A DNA stretch of 64,000 nucleotides. Source: Pseudomonas sp. (GTDB lineage: Bacteria > Pseudomonadota > Gammaproteobacteria > Pseudomonadales > Pseudomonadaceae). How positions within the stretch are numbered: position 1 is the first letter of the stretch; every line of letters starts with the position of its first letter. A model generated the notes under the pieces. It made no database searches. It was not told the origin of the DNA and saw only the letters and a list, made by a program, of their open reading frames with translations. Below are positions 52,883-61,156 of the stretch, in pieces. The stretch covers positions 1-64,000 of the forward strand of contig NZ_JAQGNX010000184.1 of the NCBI RefSeq assembly GCF_028293835.1. The letters are read 5' to 3'. The position numbers and the translations under genes are program-made.

Positions 52883-54543
52883 TCGGCGTCGGTTTGCGCA
52901 TACATGAGAATGGTAATGCTGCCCTGGTCAAAACGCGTTGCGTCCTTGGGCAGCTGTTCCAGTTCATGGGCATCATCTTCGCTTTTGATTCGCATCACGA
53001 CCCCGACTGAGCCTTCCCGGCGAGCCTGGACCAACCAGTGCTGAACATCGCCTTCATCGACGGTTCGGTCTTTGACGTCAGGGTAGGCTAGGCCGTATTT
53101 GGCCTCGCCGGCGGTGTCGTACAGCGTCACGTCGGGATTAGCCGTCTGCCAGGCGAGCGCTGAAGCAACCCCCAGGTCGTTACTCATCAACGCGTGGGTT
53201 TGACGAAGTGCCGGCGCATGGGCGGCTATGAACCTCTCGGGCGTCTTGTTTTCAGTGATTGAGTCTGGCATTGCCGCTGGCAACAGGGCCACCGCCAGCC
53301 ACATACCGAACGCCGGGGCCAGATAGAAATGTTGAGGTCGGATCACCTGCAACGCGTTAGCCAGAATCCAGCCGGCCAGCGCAATGAGCAACAACGCTAC
53401 GTGCAGCGGCTCGTGGTTGAAAACAGGCTGCTTGAATTGCACGTAAATTACCGCCACCAGGCCCGACACACCGATGATCAGATTCAGCGTCGCGTTGCTG
53501 CGCAGCGAGAGGGTTTTGGCCTGTTCAAGGCGGTTAATCAAGGCGTCGCTCAACAGCAAGGCCAAAGGCAGCATGCACGGCAATATGTACGGGGGAAGCT
53601 TGCCATTGCTCAGGCTGAGAAACACCAGCGGCAGGCACAACCACATCAGCAGAAACGCGGTTTTCAATTGGTTTCGGTTTTGCCAGGCCAGCTTGAACGT
53701 GACCGGCAGCAGCAACGCCCACGGCAAACTGGCTGCGATCAGCAACGGGCCATAAAACCACCAGGGTTCAGCATGCTGCGCGTCGTCACCGGCAAAGCGG
53801 CGAATGTGTTCATGCCAGAAAAAGAATCGCCAGAAGTCAGGCTCGCGGGCCTGCACAGTTAACACCCACGGCAATGAAACCAATGCCGCAACCAGCACCG
53901 CAATACAGCCATAACGCACCAACTCACCGAAACGCCGTTGCCAGATCATATAGGGTAGGGCGATCAGCACCGGTAGCAACAGGGCCAAAAATCCCTTGGT
54001 CATGAAACCCATGCCGCAGGCGAATCCAAGGCAAGCCCACGATGCCAATCTTGCCCGGTGTCTGGTGCTGTCGACGGCATACCACAGCGCGACGATGCTC
54101 AGGTTGACCCACAGGGCGAACTGCGGATCGAGATTGGCGTAGCCGGCTTGGCTGATGATCAGGCCAAAGCTCAAATAGACCACGGCGCAGGTCAGGCTTT
54201 TGCGCGGTGAGTTCCACAGCCGCCGGGCGATCAGGTAGGCCAGCACTGCGCTGAGGCCCAGGCTGAGCGCCGACGCAATGCGTACACCGAACAGGTTATG
54301 ACCAAACACAGCTTGGCCAAGGGCAATGAACCAATAACCCATTGCAGGTTTTTCGAAATAGCGCAGCCCCAGAAAATGCGGGGCCGCCCAGTTGCCGCTT
54401 AAAAGCATTTCCTGGCTGATTTGCGCGTACCGGGTTTCGTCCGGCATCCACAGGCCATGACTGCTCAAGGGCAATAAATAGAAGATAACAAAGGCCAGAA
54501 ATAACAGCGGCAAGGCCCAACGCTGGGCCACGGTATTTAACAT
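52864..54543 (-). CDS. ArnT-type 4-amino-4-deoxy-L-arabinose (or related) lipid A transferase
   Basis: A 559-residue polytopic glycosyltransferase, about the size of ArnT (about 550). Helix 1 is [17 protein letters not shown], then [52 protein letters not shown] with the catalytic Glu/Asp (PDETRYA) and the KP motif, and a periplasmic C-terminal domain from about residue 420. Adding aminoarabinose to lipid A gives polymyxin resistance. The other arn genes are not adjacent, so the sugar donor is uncertain. An Ais-like phosphatase gene lies 28 bases upstream on the same strand. Confidence 0.88.
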   Translation of the reverse strand: MLNTVAQRWALPLLFLAFVIFYLLPLSSHGLWMPDETRYAQISQEMLLSGNWAAPHFLGLRYFEKPAMGYWFIALGQAVFGHNLFGVRIASALSLGLSAVLAYLIARRLWNSPRKSLTCAVVYLSFGLIISQAGYANLDPQFALWVNLSIVALWYAVDSTRHRARLASWACLGFACGMGFMTKGFLALLLPVLIALPYMIWQRRFGELVRYGCIAVLVAALVSLPWVLTVQAREPDFWRFFFWHEHIRRFAGDDAQHAEPWWFYGPLLIAASLPWALLLPVTFKLAWQNRNQLKTAFLLMWLCLPLVFLSLSNGKLPPYILPCMLPLALLLSDALINRLEQAKTLSLRSNATLNLIIGVSGLVAVIYVQFKQPVFNHEPLHVALLLIALAGWILANALQVIRPQHFYLAPAFGMWLAVALLPAAMPDSITENKTPERFIAAHAPALRQTHALMSNDLGVASALAWQTANPDVTLYDTAGEAKYGLAYPDVKDRTVDEGDVQHWLVQARREGSVGVVMRIKSEDDAHELEQLPKDATRFDQGSITILMYAQTDADHITKK

Positions 54544-54571
54544 TGGATAGGCTCGGTATGGACGTAGGGGC

Positions 54572-55246
54572 TTAAGGTCTTTTATCCAGGGTCGATGCCC
54601 AGTCTGGGTAGTTGATAAAACCCAGCACTTTCGGTTTCCCGTCCGGTCCGATGGAAACAAGTAACGTGCTGGCGTACTCGCTGGTCTTTGCGTGAGTAAA
54701 CCCCAACTCCTTTTCCAACGTGCTTATACAACCACTGTGGGTCACCAAGACCATGTTGCGATGGGGTGTCTTATGGCTAAGCAGGTTGTCGAGCATTGCG
54801 TGTTCGCACGTGCTTAACCACGCTTGTGCGGGGCTGGCTTTGCCAAACATGGAAAATGAGGTTTGTACGGTTCGTTGCAACGGACTGCTCATGACGTCGG
54901 TGTTGCTCATGCCCAGCCTGTTGAATGCCTTGCCCAACACGACCGCCGTGTCACTGCCCGCTTGGGTGATGCCGTCTGCGGGACCCATGCAAGGATTACT
55001 CGACCGGTCACAACGCTCGGCATGGCGCACGAGGGCAACCACGTCGCCAGCCTGCCAATGGCTGTAGACGCCAGCCGTGATCATATTCTCGTGTTTGCCT
55101 AAATCGGTCAGCGACCTTGGCCACCAGACGAAACCCACGATCAGTGCGACGCAAAGGATGAGCACTGCACCCAGCACGATCTTTTTAAACCGCTGCGCGT
55201 TGGGTGCTGTTGATGACGAGGTGGAACCGTCAGTTGTAGTTTTCAC
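54572..55246 (-). CDS. Histidine phosphatase superfamily protein (Ais/PmrG-like)
   Basis: A 224-residue membrane-anchored phosphatase. An N-terminal helix ([21 protein letters not shown]) precedes the histidine phosphatase core: [11 protein letters not shown] with the phospho-His, [31 protein letters not shown] and VTHSGC with the second His. Ais/PmrG, a core-heptose phosphatase, is located next to arn genes in enterobacteria, which matches this arrangement. A GTG start at 55246 has GGAG at ten bases. Operon with the ArnT-type gene. Confidence 0.85.
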   Translation of the reverse strand: MKTTTDGSTSSSTAPNAQRFKKIVLGAVLILCVALIVGFVWWPRSLTDLGKHENMITAGVYSHWQAGDVVALVRHAERCDRSSNPCMGPADGITQAGSDTAVVLGKAFNRLGMSNTDVMSSPLQRTVQTSFSMFGKASPAQAWLSTCEHAMLDNLLSHKTPHRNMVLVTHSGCISTLEKELGFTHAKTSEYASTLLVSIGPDGKPKVLGFINYPDWASTLDKRP

Positions 55247-55466
55247 CTGCGTAGTGCTCCAAGAACATAAATAGTCGACGCACAATGACGGCAACCTAAA
55301 AGCGCTGATCAGCGTTTCGAGGAAGTGGTAGTGCGTTCGTTATAGGCTGGGAGGCTAAAGCAGGGTGCGTAGCTTGGTGGTAAAAAAGATGTGAAAATTT
55401 AGCGAAGACGCAAGACGTCTCGAACTAACGTTGGGATTTACCAGGTGTAATGGAAGAATAAAAAAA

Positions 55467-55495
55467 CCGACGTCAATGGGTAATATTGACGTCGG
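55467..55495. terminator. Perfect hairpin in the gap upstream of the Ais-like gene
   Basis: CCGACGTCAA and TTGACGTCGG form a perfect 10-bp stem with a nine-base loop. Runs of A lie upstream and T-rich sequence downstream, so it can end transcripts in both directions. Confidence 0.7.
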
Positions 55496-55547
55496 CTGCT
55501 TACCTTTTTAAACCCGATATCAGTGGATATCCGGAAGGCCCCTCGCC

Positions 55548-55570
55548 TGTAAGAGCCAACGTGTTGGCGA
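55548..55570. repeat. Single REP element
   Basis: TGTAAGAGCCAACGTGTTGGCGA, followed by a short CGAAGG/CCTTCG hairpin. Same family as at 26346 and 60611. Confidence 0.75.
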
Positions 55571-55588
55571 AGGTCCTTCGGAGCTTAC

Positions 55589-55605
55589 CGCTGCCTTTGG
55601 CAGCG
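55589..55605. terminator. Hairpin after the sulfatase gene
   Basis: CGCTGCC-TTT-GGCAGCG, eight bases past the sulfatase stop on the minus strand. No U-tract follows. Confidence 0.5.
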
Positions 55606-55613
55606 CCTAGTGG

Positions 55614-57545
55614 CTACGGAGCCGCTGTACGTGGCATCCAATTCAGCAAATGCTGTTTGTAGTCGTAGCTGGCGCCTTGGTAATAGCTGATTGCACGAAT
55701 GACCAGCGGGTCAGTGTCATTGACCTTCGATTCACGGCTTTCAGCTAATGCCTGATCATGCCGCCGCAGCAACTTTTGTGGGCTAAGGATGGCGAGGTTA
55801 GTGCCATCAAATAGCCCGAGGTGCTGGTAGTTACCGACCACTACACGGGGCGGTAGCGAGTTGTCCTGAAGTAGGTTTCGGCCAAAAAACGTCGACTGAT
55901 AACTCTGGTTCAACAAACCGAGCAGGGTCGGTGCCAAGTCGATCTGGCTCGCCAGTTGGGTCGACTCCCGGGCTTCGATCATGGTGGGTGCATAGATAAA
56001 CAACGGGATTTGATAGTTGGTGATCGGCAAGTCTTCTCGGCCTGCGCTCCCAGCGGTGTGGTCGGCTACAAAGACGAAAATAGTGTCGTTGAACCACGGT
56101 TTTTGACGTGCATCGTCAAGAAACTTGCCGATGGCGTAGTCGGTGTACTTCACTGCGCCGTTGCGGCCATCACCCGATTTTATGTCGATGCGCCCACTAG
56201 GGTAGGTATAAGGACGGTGGTTCGAGGTGGTCATCAGCTGTAAGAAAAACGGTTTGTGCTTGGCATACCCAGCGTCGGCCTCGTTCAGCGATTGCTGAAA
56301 CAGGTCTTCGTCGGCGATACCCCAGGCGTTTTTGAAATGAATGTCCGACTCTTTGATACTGCTTTGGTCGATGATGCGGTAACCGTTGCCGCTGAAAAAC
56401 GCGTTCATGTTGTCGAAATAACCACGGCCGCCGTACATGAATACGCTGTCGTAACCCACCGCGTTCAGTTGTTGGCCCAAGGCGCCATAGCCACTTTCAT
56501 GGCCGATGCGCTTGACGATGGATCGGCCAGGCGTCGGCGGGATAGACAAGGTGATAGCTTCCAGTCCGCGGTCAGTGCGGGTGCCGGTGGCGTAGAAGTT
56601 GCTGAAGTACAGGCTGTGCTTACGCAGTTCGTCCAGATTAGGCGTCAGGTTATGCGGGTCGCCGTTACTGCCCAGGTACTTGGCACTGAGACTTTCGATG
56701 GTCACCAGAATTATGTTGGGCGTACGCGGCGTGCCGGGGTTGGTGATGTTGCGGCGAATGTCCTGAGGGTCTTTGCCAACGAACGAGGCGTTGGGCTCGG
56801 CCAATTCGGCGCGTAATTGTTGGGCCACTTCGTCGTTGGGCAGGGTGGCGTAGAACTGCTTGTAATCCAGTTCGTTATTCCTGAAAGCGGCAAAAAACTG
56901 GAACGGTCCGTTGGTGCCCAGTTCATGTTGATACGCGTTGCCGCCTTCGCCCCGTGGGGTTTCCTGGTCAATGAACTGCATGCTCAGGCCGGCCACCACC
57001 AGTATCGCGGCGAAACCGAGCAGTCGCTGCCGAGCTTTCGGCAAAGGCGCAACCAGTGCAGACTTCACCGGCTTGTATAGCAAAGCGCTCAGCCCGATGG
57101 CGGCCACTGCCAGAATTCCGAGCAACGCACCAATCGGATAAGACTCCAGAATGTTATTCAACACTTCTTTGGAGTAAACCAGATAGTCCACGGCAATGAA
57201 GTTGAAGCGAACCCCGAATTCGTCCCAAAACAACCATTCCGACACCGCAACAAACAGCATGATAAAGATGCTGACCGTCATCACACCCTGCAAAAACCAA
57301 CGATGGCCACGGGTACGCCACAGCGCCGGAGGGCAGAAAAGCAGGTAAAAAGCCAAGGGCAAAGCCGCATACACCAGGAACGCTATGTCGTAGATGGCGC
57401 CAATCCCGAAAATGGAAAGGTAACCATGGCCCGCCTCGGTTGAGTGGGTCGCCAGTAGCACGGCGCGCGTGATGAGAAAGATAACGAACCAGGTAGCGGT
57501 CAACAAAAACAAGTAGCGCATGGGCGCGGTGTGAGGTGCACGCAT
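55614..57545 (-). CDS. LTA synthase-type sulfatase family membrane protein
   Basis: A 643-residue protein with five N-terminal transmembrane helices (first is FLLTATWFVIFLITRAVLLAT) and a large extracytoplasmic alkaline-phosphatase-fold domain. Metal ligands and nucleophile are in NIILVTIESLSAKYLG and the Thr of FYATGTRTDRGLEAI, with further ligands in FVFVADHTAGSAGR. Relatives transfer phosphoglycerol (OpgB, LtaS) or phosphoethanolamine (EptA, with which arnT-type genes co-occur). Which activity applies here is uncertain. AAAGGA precedes the ATG. Confidence 0.9.
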   Translation of the reverse strand: MRAPHTAPMRYLFLLTATWFVIFLITRAVLLATHSTEAGHGYLSIFGIGAIYDIAFLVYAALPLAFYLLFCPPALWRTRGHRWFLQGVMTVSIFIMLFVAVSEWLFWDEFGVRFNFIAVDYLVYSKEVLNNILESYPIGALLGILAVAAIGLSALLYKPVKSALVAPLPKARQRLLGFAAILVVAGLSMQFIDQETPRGEGGNAYQHELGTNGPFQFFAAFRNNELDYKQFYATLPNDEVAQQLRAELAEPNASFVGKDPQDIRRNITNPGTPRTPNIILVTIESLSAKYLGSNGDPHNLTPNLDELRKHSLYFSNFYATGTRTDRGLEAITLSIPPTPGRSIVKRIGHESGYGALGQQLNAVGYDSVFMYGGRGYFDNMNAFFSGNGYRIIDQSSIKESDIHFKNAWGIADEDLFQQSLNEADAGYAKHKPFFLQLMTTSNHRPYTYPSGRIDIKSGDGRNGAVKYTDYAIGKFLDDARQKPWFNDTIFVFVADHTAGSAGREDLPITNYQIPLFIYAPTMIEARESTQLASQIDLAPTLLGLLNQSYQSTFFGRNLLQDNSLPPRVVVGNYQHLGLFDGTNLAILSPQKLLRRHDQALAESRESKVNDTDPLVIRAISYYQGASYDYKQHLLNWMPRTAAP

Positions 57546-57756
57546 TGTTAGTTCCTTTGCACATGACGTCGACGTCGTTCAACGTCAGGGATATCTCGAA
57601 TGAGCTATTCGAGGGGAATGCTATGGGTGAAACGGCGTCAGCTTGTTGCGATTCGATGGCATTACGGTACTTGCCCAGTCGATCAGGCGGCGACTATCCC
57701 TTAATGGTTGTCAAAAAGATGTTGAACGGGGATAAAAAGTTGCGCGAGCCAACCGA

Positions 57757-59118
57757 TCAACGGCTGGCGCTGCGCAAAACGATCTCGCATCCCGGTGCAG
57801 CGTCTCGAACTTCCAGGGTCATGTCGTGCAGGCGCGCCACGGCGGCCACCATGCTTAGGCCCAAACCGTTGCCCGGCGTGTGTCGGCTGGATTCCGAGCG
57901 ATACAACCGGCGAAAAACCGCTTCGCGTTCAGTTTCCGGGATGCCGGGACCATCGTCGCTGACGGTCAGACAAGGACCGTCGGCCGCGCCAGCGACACAG
58001 ACGCGAATGTGGCTGTTGTCTGGAGAGAACTTGATGGCGTTATCGAGCAAATTACACGCTGCGTCGAACAACAGTTGCGCATCGCCAGCGAGGATGGCGG
58101 GCGAGGGCGCGGGCTCGAACGTCAGGGTCATGCCCCGCTCTTCGGCCAACGGTTCGAAGAACTCGGCAGCGTCGGCGCCAATGCGGTTCAGGTCAACCTC
58201 GGCAAAATTGCTGCGGCGCGCGCTGTCTTCGATTTCAGAGATGCGCAGCAATGCGCGGAAGGTCAGCAGCAACCCCCGAGCTTCATTGAGTGCAGCGTCC
58301 ACCGTCACGGCGTAATCTTCCTCGATCAAGCCGCGTCGTTGTGCTCGCTCCAGGCCGGCAATCAACCGCGTCAAGGGGGTGCGCAAGTCATGGGCGATGT
58401 CGTCGCATACACCCTTGACCTCGCTCATCAAGCGTTCGAGTTCGTCGAGCATGCCGTTGACTACATTTGCCAGACGGTCGATATCGTCGCGGTTGCCCCG
58501 TGTCGGCAGGCGTCGGCTGAGGTCGCCTTCGACGATTTGCTTGATCGACGTGCTCAGAGTGTCGAGCCTGCGTCGGGCCGAATACCCTAGCCCAATCGCT
58601 CCAAGCAGCCCCACGACCAATAGCAGACAGCCACCGGACACCAAAGCGTGGACCAGCAATTCGTCGAACTCGTGGATATCGTGCATGTCTTGGGCGACCA
58701 GCAGGGTCTTGCCGTCGTCGAGCTTATGCACCATGAACCGGATAGGGCGGGTACGACCGTTGGGCTTGTCCCAGCGAAACTCGTCGGGCTTATCGTAGGC
58801 CTTGAAAGCGGGCAGGGTGTCGATTGGCCCCGCGATGAGCTTGCCTTGTTCGTCGAACAACGAGTGGGGGAGGCGGCCGTCCACATCCTGCATGTCGTGT
58901 TTGCGAATTTCTTGCTCACGCAACTCGGGGGTCTGGCGGCTGCGATTGTCCACTTGGCGAAGCAGCGCGGTGTCCGATTCGGCCTTAAGGTAGAACGCGG
59001 TCTGCCAATAGATATAGCCAAACAACCCGAGGAACGAAAACCCGAACAGGGCTAGAAACATCAGGCCTGTACGAAAGCTGATCGTGCGCGGAATTTCACT
59101 CAGGTGAACGGAGAACAT
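57757..59118 (-). CDS. Sensor histidine kinase with HAMP
   Basis: A 453-residue kinase: helix 1 (GLMFLALFGFSFLGLFGYIYW), periplasmic sensor of about 125 residues, helix 2 (LLLVVGLLGAIGLGYSA), HAMP domain (RRRLDTLSTSIKQIVEGDLSRRLPTRGNRDDIDRLANVVNGMLDELERL), His in CDDIAHDLRTPLTRL, and ATPase motifs NLLDNAIKFSPDN, DDGPGIP and GNGLGLSMVAAV. The pairing of HAMP and DLRTPL resembles CusS/PcoS-type kinases. It overlaps the response regulator by 23 bases. Confidence 0.93.
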   Translation of the reverse strand: MFSVHLSEIPRTISFRTGLMFLALFGFSFLGLFGYIYWQTAFYLKAESDTALLRQVDNRSRQTPELREQEIRKHDMQDVDGRLPHSLFDEQGKLIAGPIDTLPAFKAYDKPDEFRWDKPNGRTRPIRFMVHKLDDGKTLLVAQDMHDIHEFDELLVHALVSGGCLLLVVGLLGAIGLGYSARRRLDTLSTSIKQIVEGDLSRRLPTRGNRDDIDRLANVVNGMLDELERLMSEVKGVCDDIAHDLRTPLTRLIAGLERAQRRGLIEEDYAVTVDAALNEARGLLLTFRALLRISEIEDSARRSNFAEVDLNRIGADAAEFFEPLAEERGMTLTFEPAPSPAILAGDAQLLFDAACNLLDNAIKFSPDNSHIRVCVAGAADGPCLTVSDDGPGIPETEREAVFRRLYRSESSRHTPGNGLGLSMVAAVARLHDMTLEVRDAAPGCEIVLRSASR

Positions 59119-59788
59119 AGCCGGCTCCTCGAACGGTGTGAATCATTTGCTCTTCGCCTTCGCCATCCACTTTGCGGCGCAGACGTCCTATATGGACTTC
59201 GATGACATTGGTGCGCTCGTCATAGCTGTAATTCCACACCGCCTCGAACAGCATGGTCCGGGTGATGACCTGTCCGGCATGGCGCATCAAGTATTCCAGC
59301 AGCGCATATTCCCGCGGCAGCAGGTCAACGACTCGCTCGCCACGCCGTACAGTGCGGGCTAGCAAGTCAACGTCCAGATTGCCGACTTTCAGGCGGCTGT
59401 CCCGGGTCTGTTCGGGGGGCGTAATACGCCGGCGAATCAAGGCGTCCAGGCGTGCGGTCAATTCGATGAATTCGAAGGGCTTGGTCAGATAATCATCGCC
59501 CCCGGCGCGCAAGCCACGCACGCGTTCATCCAGCGCGCTGAGTGCGCTCAAGATCAATACTGGCGTGGCAATGCCCGCAGCACGCAAGGCGGTCAGCACG
59601 CCCAATCCATCGACTGCACCGGGCAGCATACGGTCCAGCACGATGATGTCGAAGTCGCCGCTGAACGCATTCATCAAGCCGTCGCGGCCGTTGTCAACGC
59701 AGGTCACGTCGAAGCCATGGTCGTGTAAGGCGGCTTTGATTTCGTTGGCAGTGGACAGGTCGTCCTCGACGATCAGTACATGGGTCAT
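59096..59788 (-). CDS. OmpR-family response regulator
   Basis: A 230-residue receiver plus winged helix: LIVEDDLSTANEI, phospho-Asp in FDIIVLDRMLPGAVDG, Lys in YLTKPFEF, and DNA-binding domain with LLPREYALLEYLMRHAGQVITRTMLFEAVWNYSYDERTNVIEVHIGRLRRKVD. It is the partner of the overlapping kinase. Divergent from a second regulator gene with 139 bases between. Confidence 0.93.
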   Translation of the reverse strand: MTHVLIVEDDLSTANEIKAALHDHGFDVTCVDNGRDGLMNAFSGDFDIIVLDRMLPGAVDGLGVLTALRAAGIATPVLILSALSALDERVRGLRAGGDDYLTKPFEFIELTARLDALIRRRITPPEQTRDSRLKVGNLDVDLLARTVRRGERVVDLLPREYALLEYLMRHAGQVITRTMLFEAVWNYSYDERTNVIEVHIGRLRRKVDGEGEEQMIHTVRGAGYVLRSPE

Positions 59789-59927
59789 GAAGCGATGTCA
59801 TCCTTAATGAATGAGCGGCTGGCTGGGTGGTGTCGCGCTAGTGGTGGCATAGTGTGCCAATGCACGGCGAACGGGAAGGTCGCGCCAACATGAACAAAAG
59901 TTTACCAGCGCTACCGACGAGGTGATT

Positions 59928-60614
59928 GTGCGGATATTGGTCGTTGAAGACGATGATCGTGCAGCGGCGTACCTGGTGCGCGGTTTGAACGAGAGCGGGC
60001 ATGTCGCCGATGCCGCGTACGACGGGGTCGATGGTTTGGCCATGGCGCTGGAAGGCATCTATGACGCATTGATCGTTGATCGGCGTTTGCCACGCATGGA
60101 TGGCCTGGAAGTGGTGCGCACGTTGCGCGAGCGTGGGTTGCATACACCGATTCTGATGCTCAGCGCCATGGCTTCGACAGAGCATCGCGTCGAAGGGTTG
60201 CGTGCTGGCTGCGATGATTATTTGATCAAGCCTTATGCGTTCGTCGAAGTTCTGGCCCGGCTTGATGCGTTGCTGCGCAGGGCTGATCGGCCCAGCACGA
60301 GTGGGCAAATCCTGACGGTCAGCAAGTTACAACTCGACTGCGCCACACGCACGGCAACCCGAGAGGGACGGGTAGTGATTCTGCAGCATCGGGAATCGTT
60401 GATTCTTGCCAAACTGATGCGTCATGCCGGACAAGTGGTGACCCGCGACATGCTGTTGGAAAGTGCCTGGGACTATGCGTTCGACCCTAACGACAACGTC
60501 ATCGACAAGCATATTTACCGCTTGCGCCGAAAACTCGATGAAGGATTCGCCACGTCAATGATCAGAACCGTGGCGGGGGCGGGGTATTTGTTGGAATCGG
60601 GCGGAGATCTGTAG
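59928..60614 (+). CDS. Orphan OmpR-family response regulator
   Basis: A 228-residue regulator: RILVVEDDDRAAAYL, phospho-Asp in YDALIVDRRLPRMDG, Lys in YLIKPYAF, and winged helix HRESLILAKLMRHAGQVVTRDMLLESAWDYAFDPNDNVIDKHIYRLRRKLD. GAGG lies five bases before the GTG at 59928. No kinase follows; the next sequence is a REP pair and a small unknown gene. It may share the divergent kinase or use another one. Confidence 0.93.
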   Translation: MRILVVEDDDRAAAYLVRGLNESGHVADAAYDGVDGLAMALEGIYDALIVDRRLPRMDGLEVVRTLRERGLHTPILMLSAMASTEHRVEGLRAGCDDYLIKPYAFVEVLARLDALLRRADRPSTSGQILTVSKLQLDCATRTATREGRVVILQHRESLILAKLMRHAGQVVTRDMLLESAWDYAFDPNDNVIDKHIYRLRRKLDEGFATSMIRTVAGAGYLLESGGDL

Positions 60615-60680
60615 GCGCCAATTTGTGGGCGATGTTGGACAGTGTCGGTGATTCCTTTTCGCCAACAAGTTGGCTCCTAC
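60611..60680. repeat. Inverted REP pair after the orphan regulator
   Basis: GTAGGCGCCAATTTGTGGGCGA and its near-complement TCGCCAACAAGTTGGCTCCTAC are 26 bases apart. The first arm begins three bases before the regulator's stop codon ends, so it overlaps the gene's end. Confidence 0.85.
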
Positions 60681-60766
60681 GGAAGTAGATAAGACAAAAA
60701 GTTTCATTGATGTCGGCGGGGAAACGATCTGTGAAAGTGCCTACAAAGAATCTCTAAAGTCTTACA

Positions 60767-60795
60767 TTGACTAATTCAATTAATTATTAAATACA
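60767..60795 (+). promoter_or_regulatory. Candidate sigma-70 promoter in an AT-rich patch
   Basis: TTGACT and AATACA are 17 bases apart in strongly AT-rich DNA upstream of a small unknown gene. The match is by eye. Confidence 0.45.
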
Positions 60796-60883
60796 ATGAC
60801 TTAATACTTTATGTCCGTTCTGCCAGGGAAACGGGTGCAGTCCTTGCTTGTTGCTAATGGCTTTCAATAATAAGGATAGTCTT

Positions 60884-61141
60884 ATGATGTTAGGTATCAG
60901 CAATACGTTATCGCCTCAGTTTCAGCCTTTGGCCATCAAAGGATTGCATCGAGGAAATTTCAGCAACGGTCCAGTACGTCAGGCAGAACCGCCTGGCGCA
61001 ACGTCAAACGCGCTGAAGGTCAGCAACGCTTTGCAACGTTCGACGTTCCAACAGGTTCAGGCTGAGTATTTATCGGGGATAAAAGGGGCTATGGACAAAA
61101 AAGCCGCCGCACTGGAATCCTACAAACCGCTGAGGCGATAA
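60884..61141 (+). CDS. Small hypothetical protein
   Basis: An 85-residue protein (MMLGISNTLSPQFQPLAIKGLHRGNFSNGPVRQAEPPGATSNALKVSNALQRSTFQQVQAEYLSGIKGAMDKK...). The N-terminal half is Ser/Asn/Gln/Gly-rich and flexible; the C-terminal half is an amphipathic helix. AAGGA precedes the ATG by seven bases; an upstream start at 60848 lacks such a site. There is no signal peptide or known domain. It is preceded by a strongly AT-rich leader. It ends 15 bases before the convergent kinase gene. Confidence 0.6.
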   Translation: MMLGISNTLSPQFQPLAIKGLHRGNFSNGPVRQAEPPGATSNALKVSNALQRSTFQQVQAEYLSGIKGAMDKKAAALESYKPLRR

Positions 61142-61156
61142 CCTTTGCTCAGGGCC

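Larger units (their letters stand above)
55247..55613. other. Gap with hairpins and a REP between the Ais-like and sulfatase genes
   Basis: About 370 bases without a gene. It contains the Ais-operon promoter region, a perfect hairpin at 55467-55495 and a REP element at 55548-55570. Confidence 0.5.

Noticed and set aside
60720-60747. GGAAAC-N15-CTACAAA resembles a type III secretion hrp box upstream of the small gene at 60884.
   Set aside because: Two mismatches to the consensus, a distance of about 140 bases, and no type III genes in the window make chance more likely.
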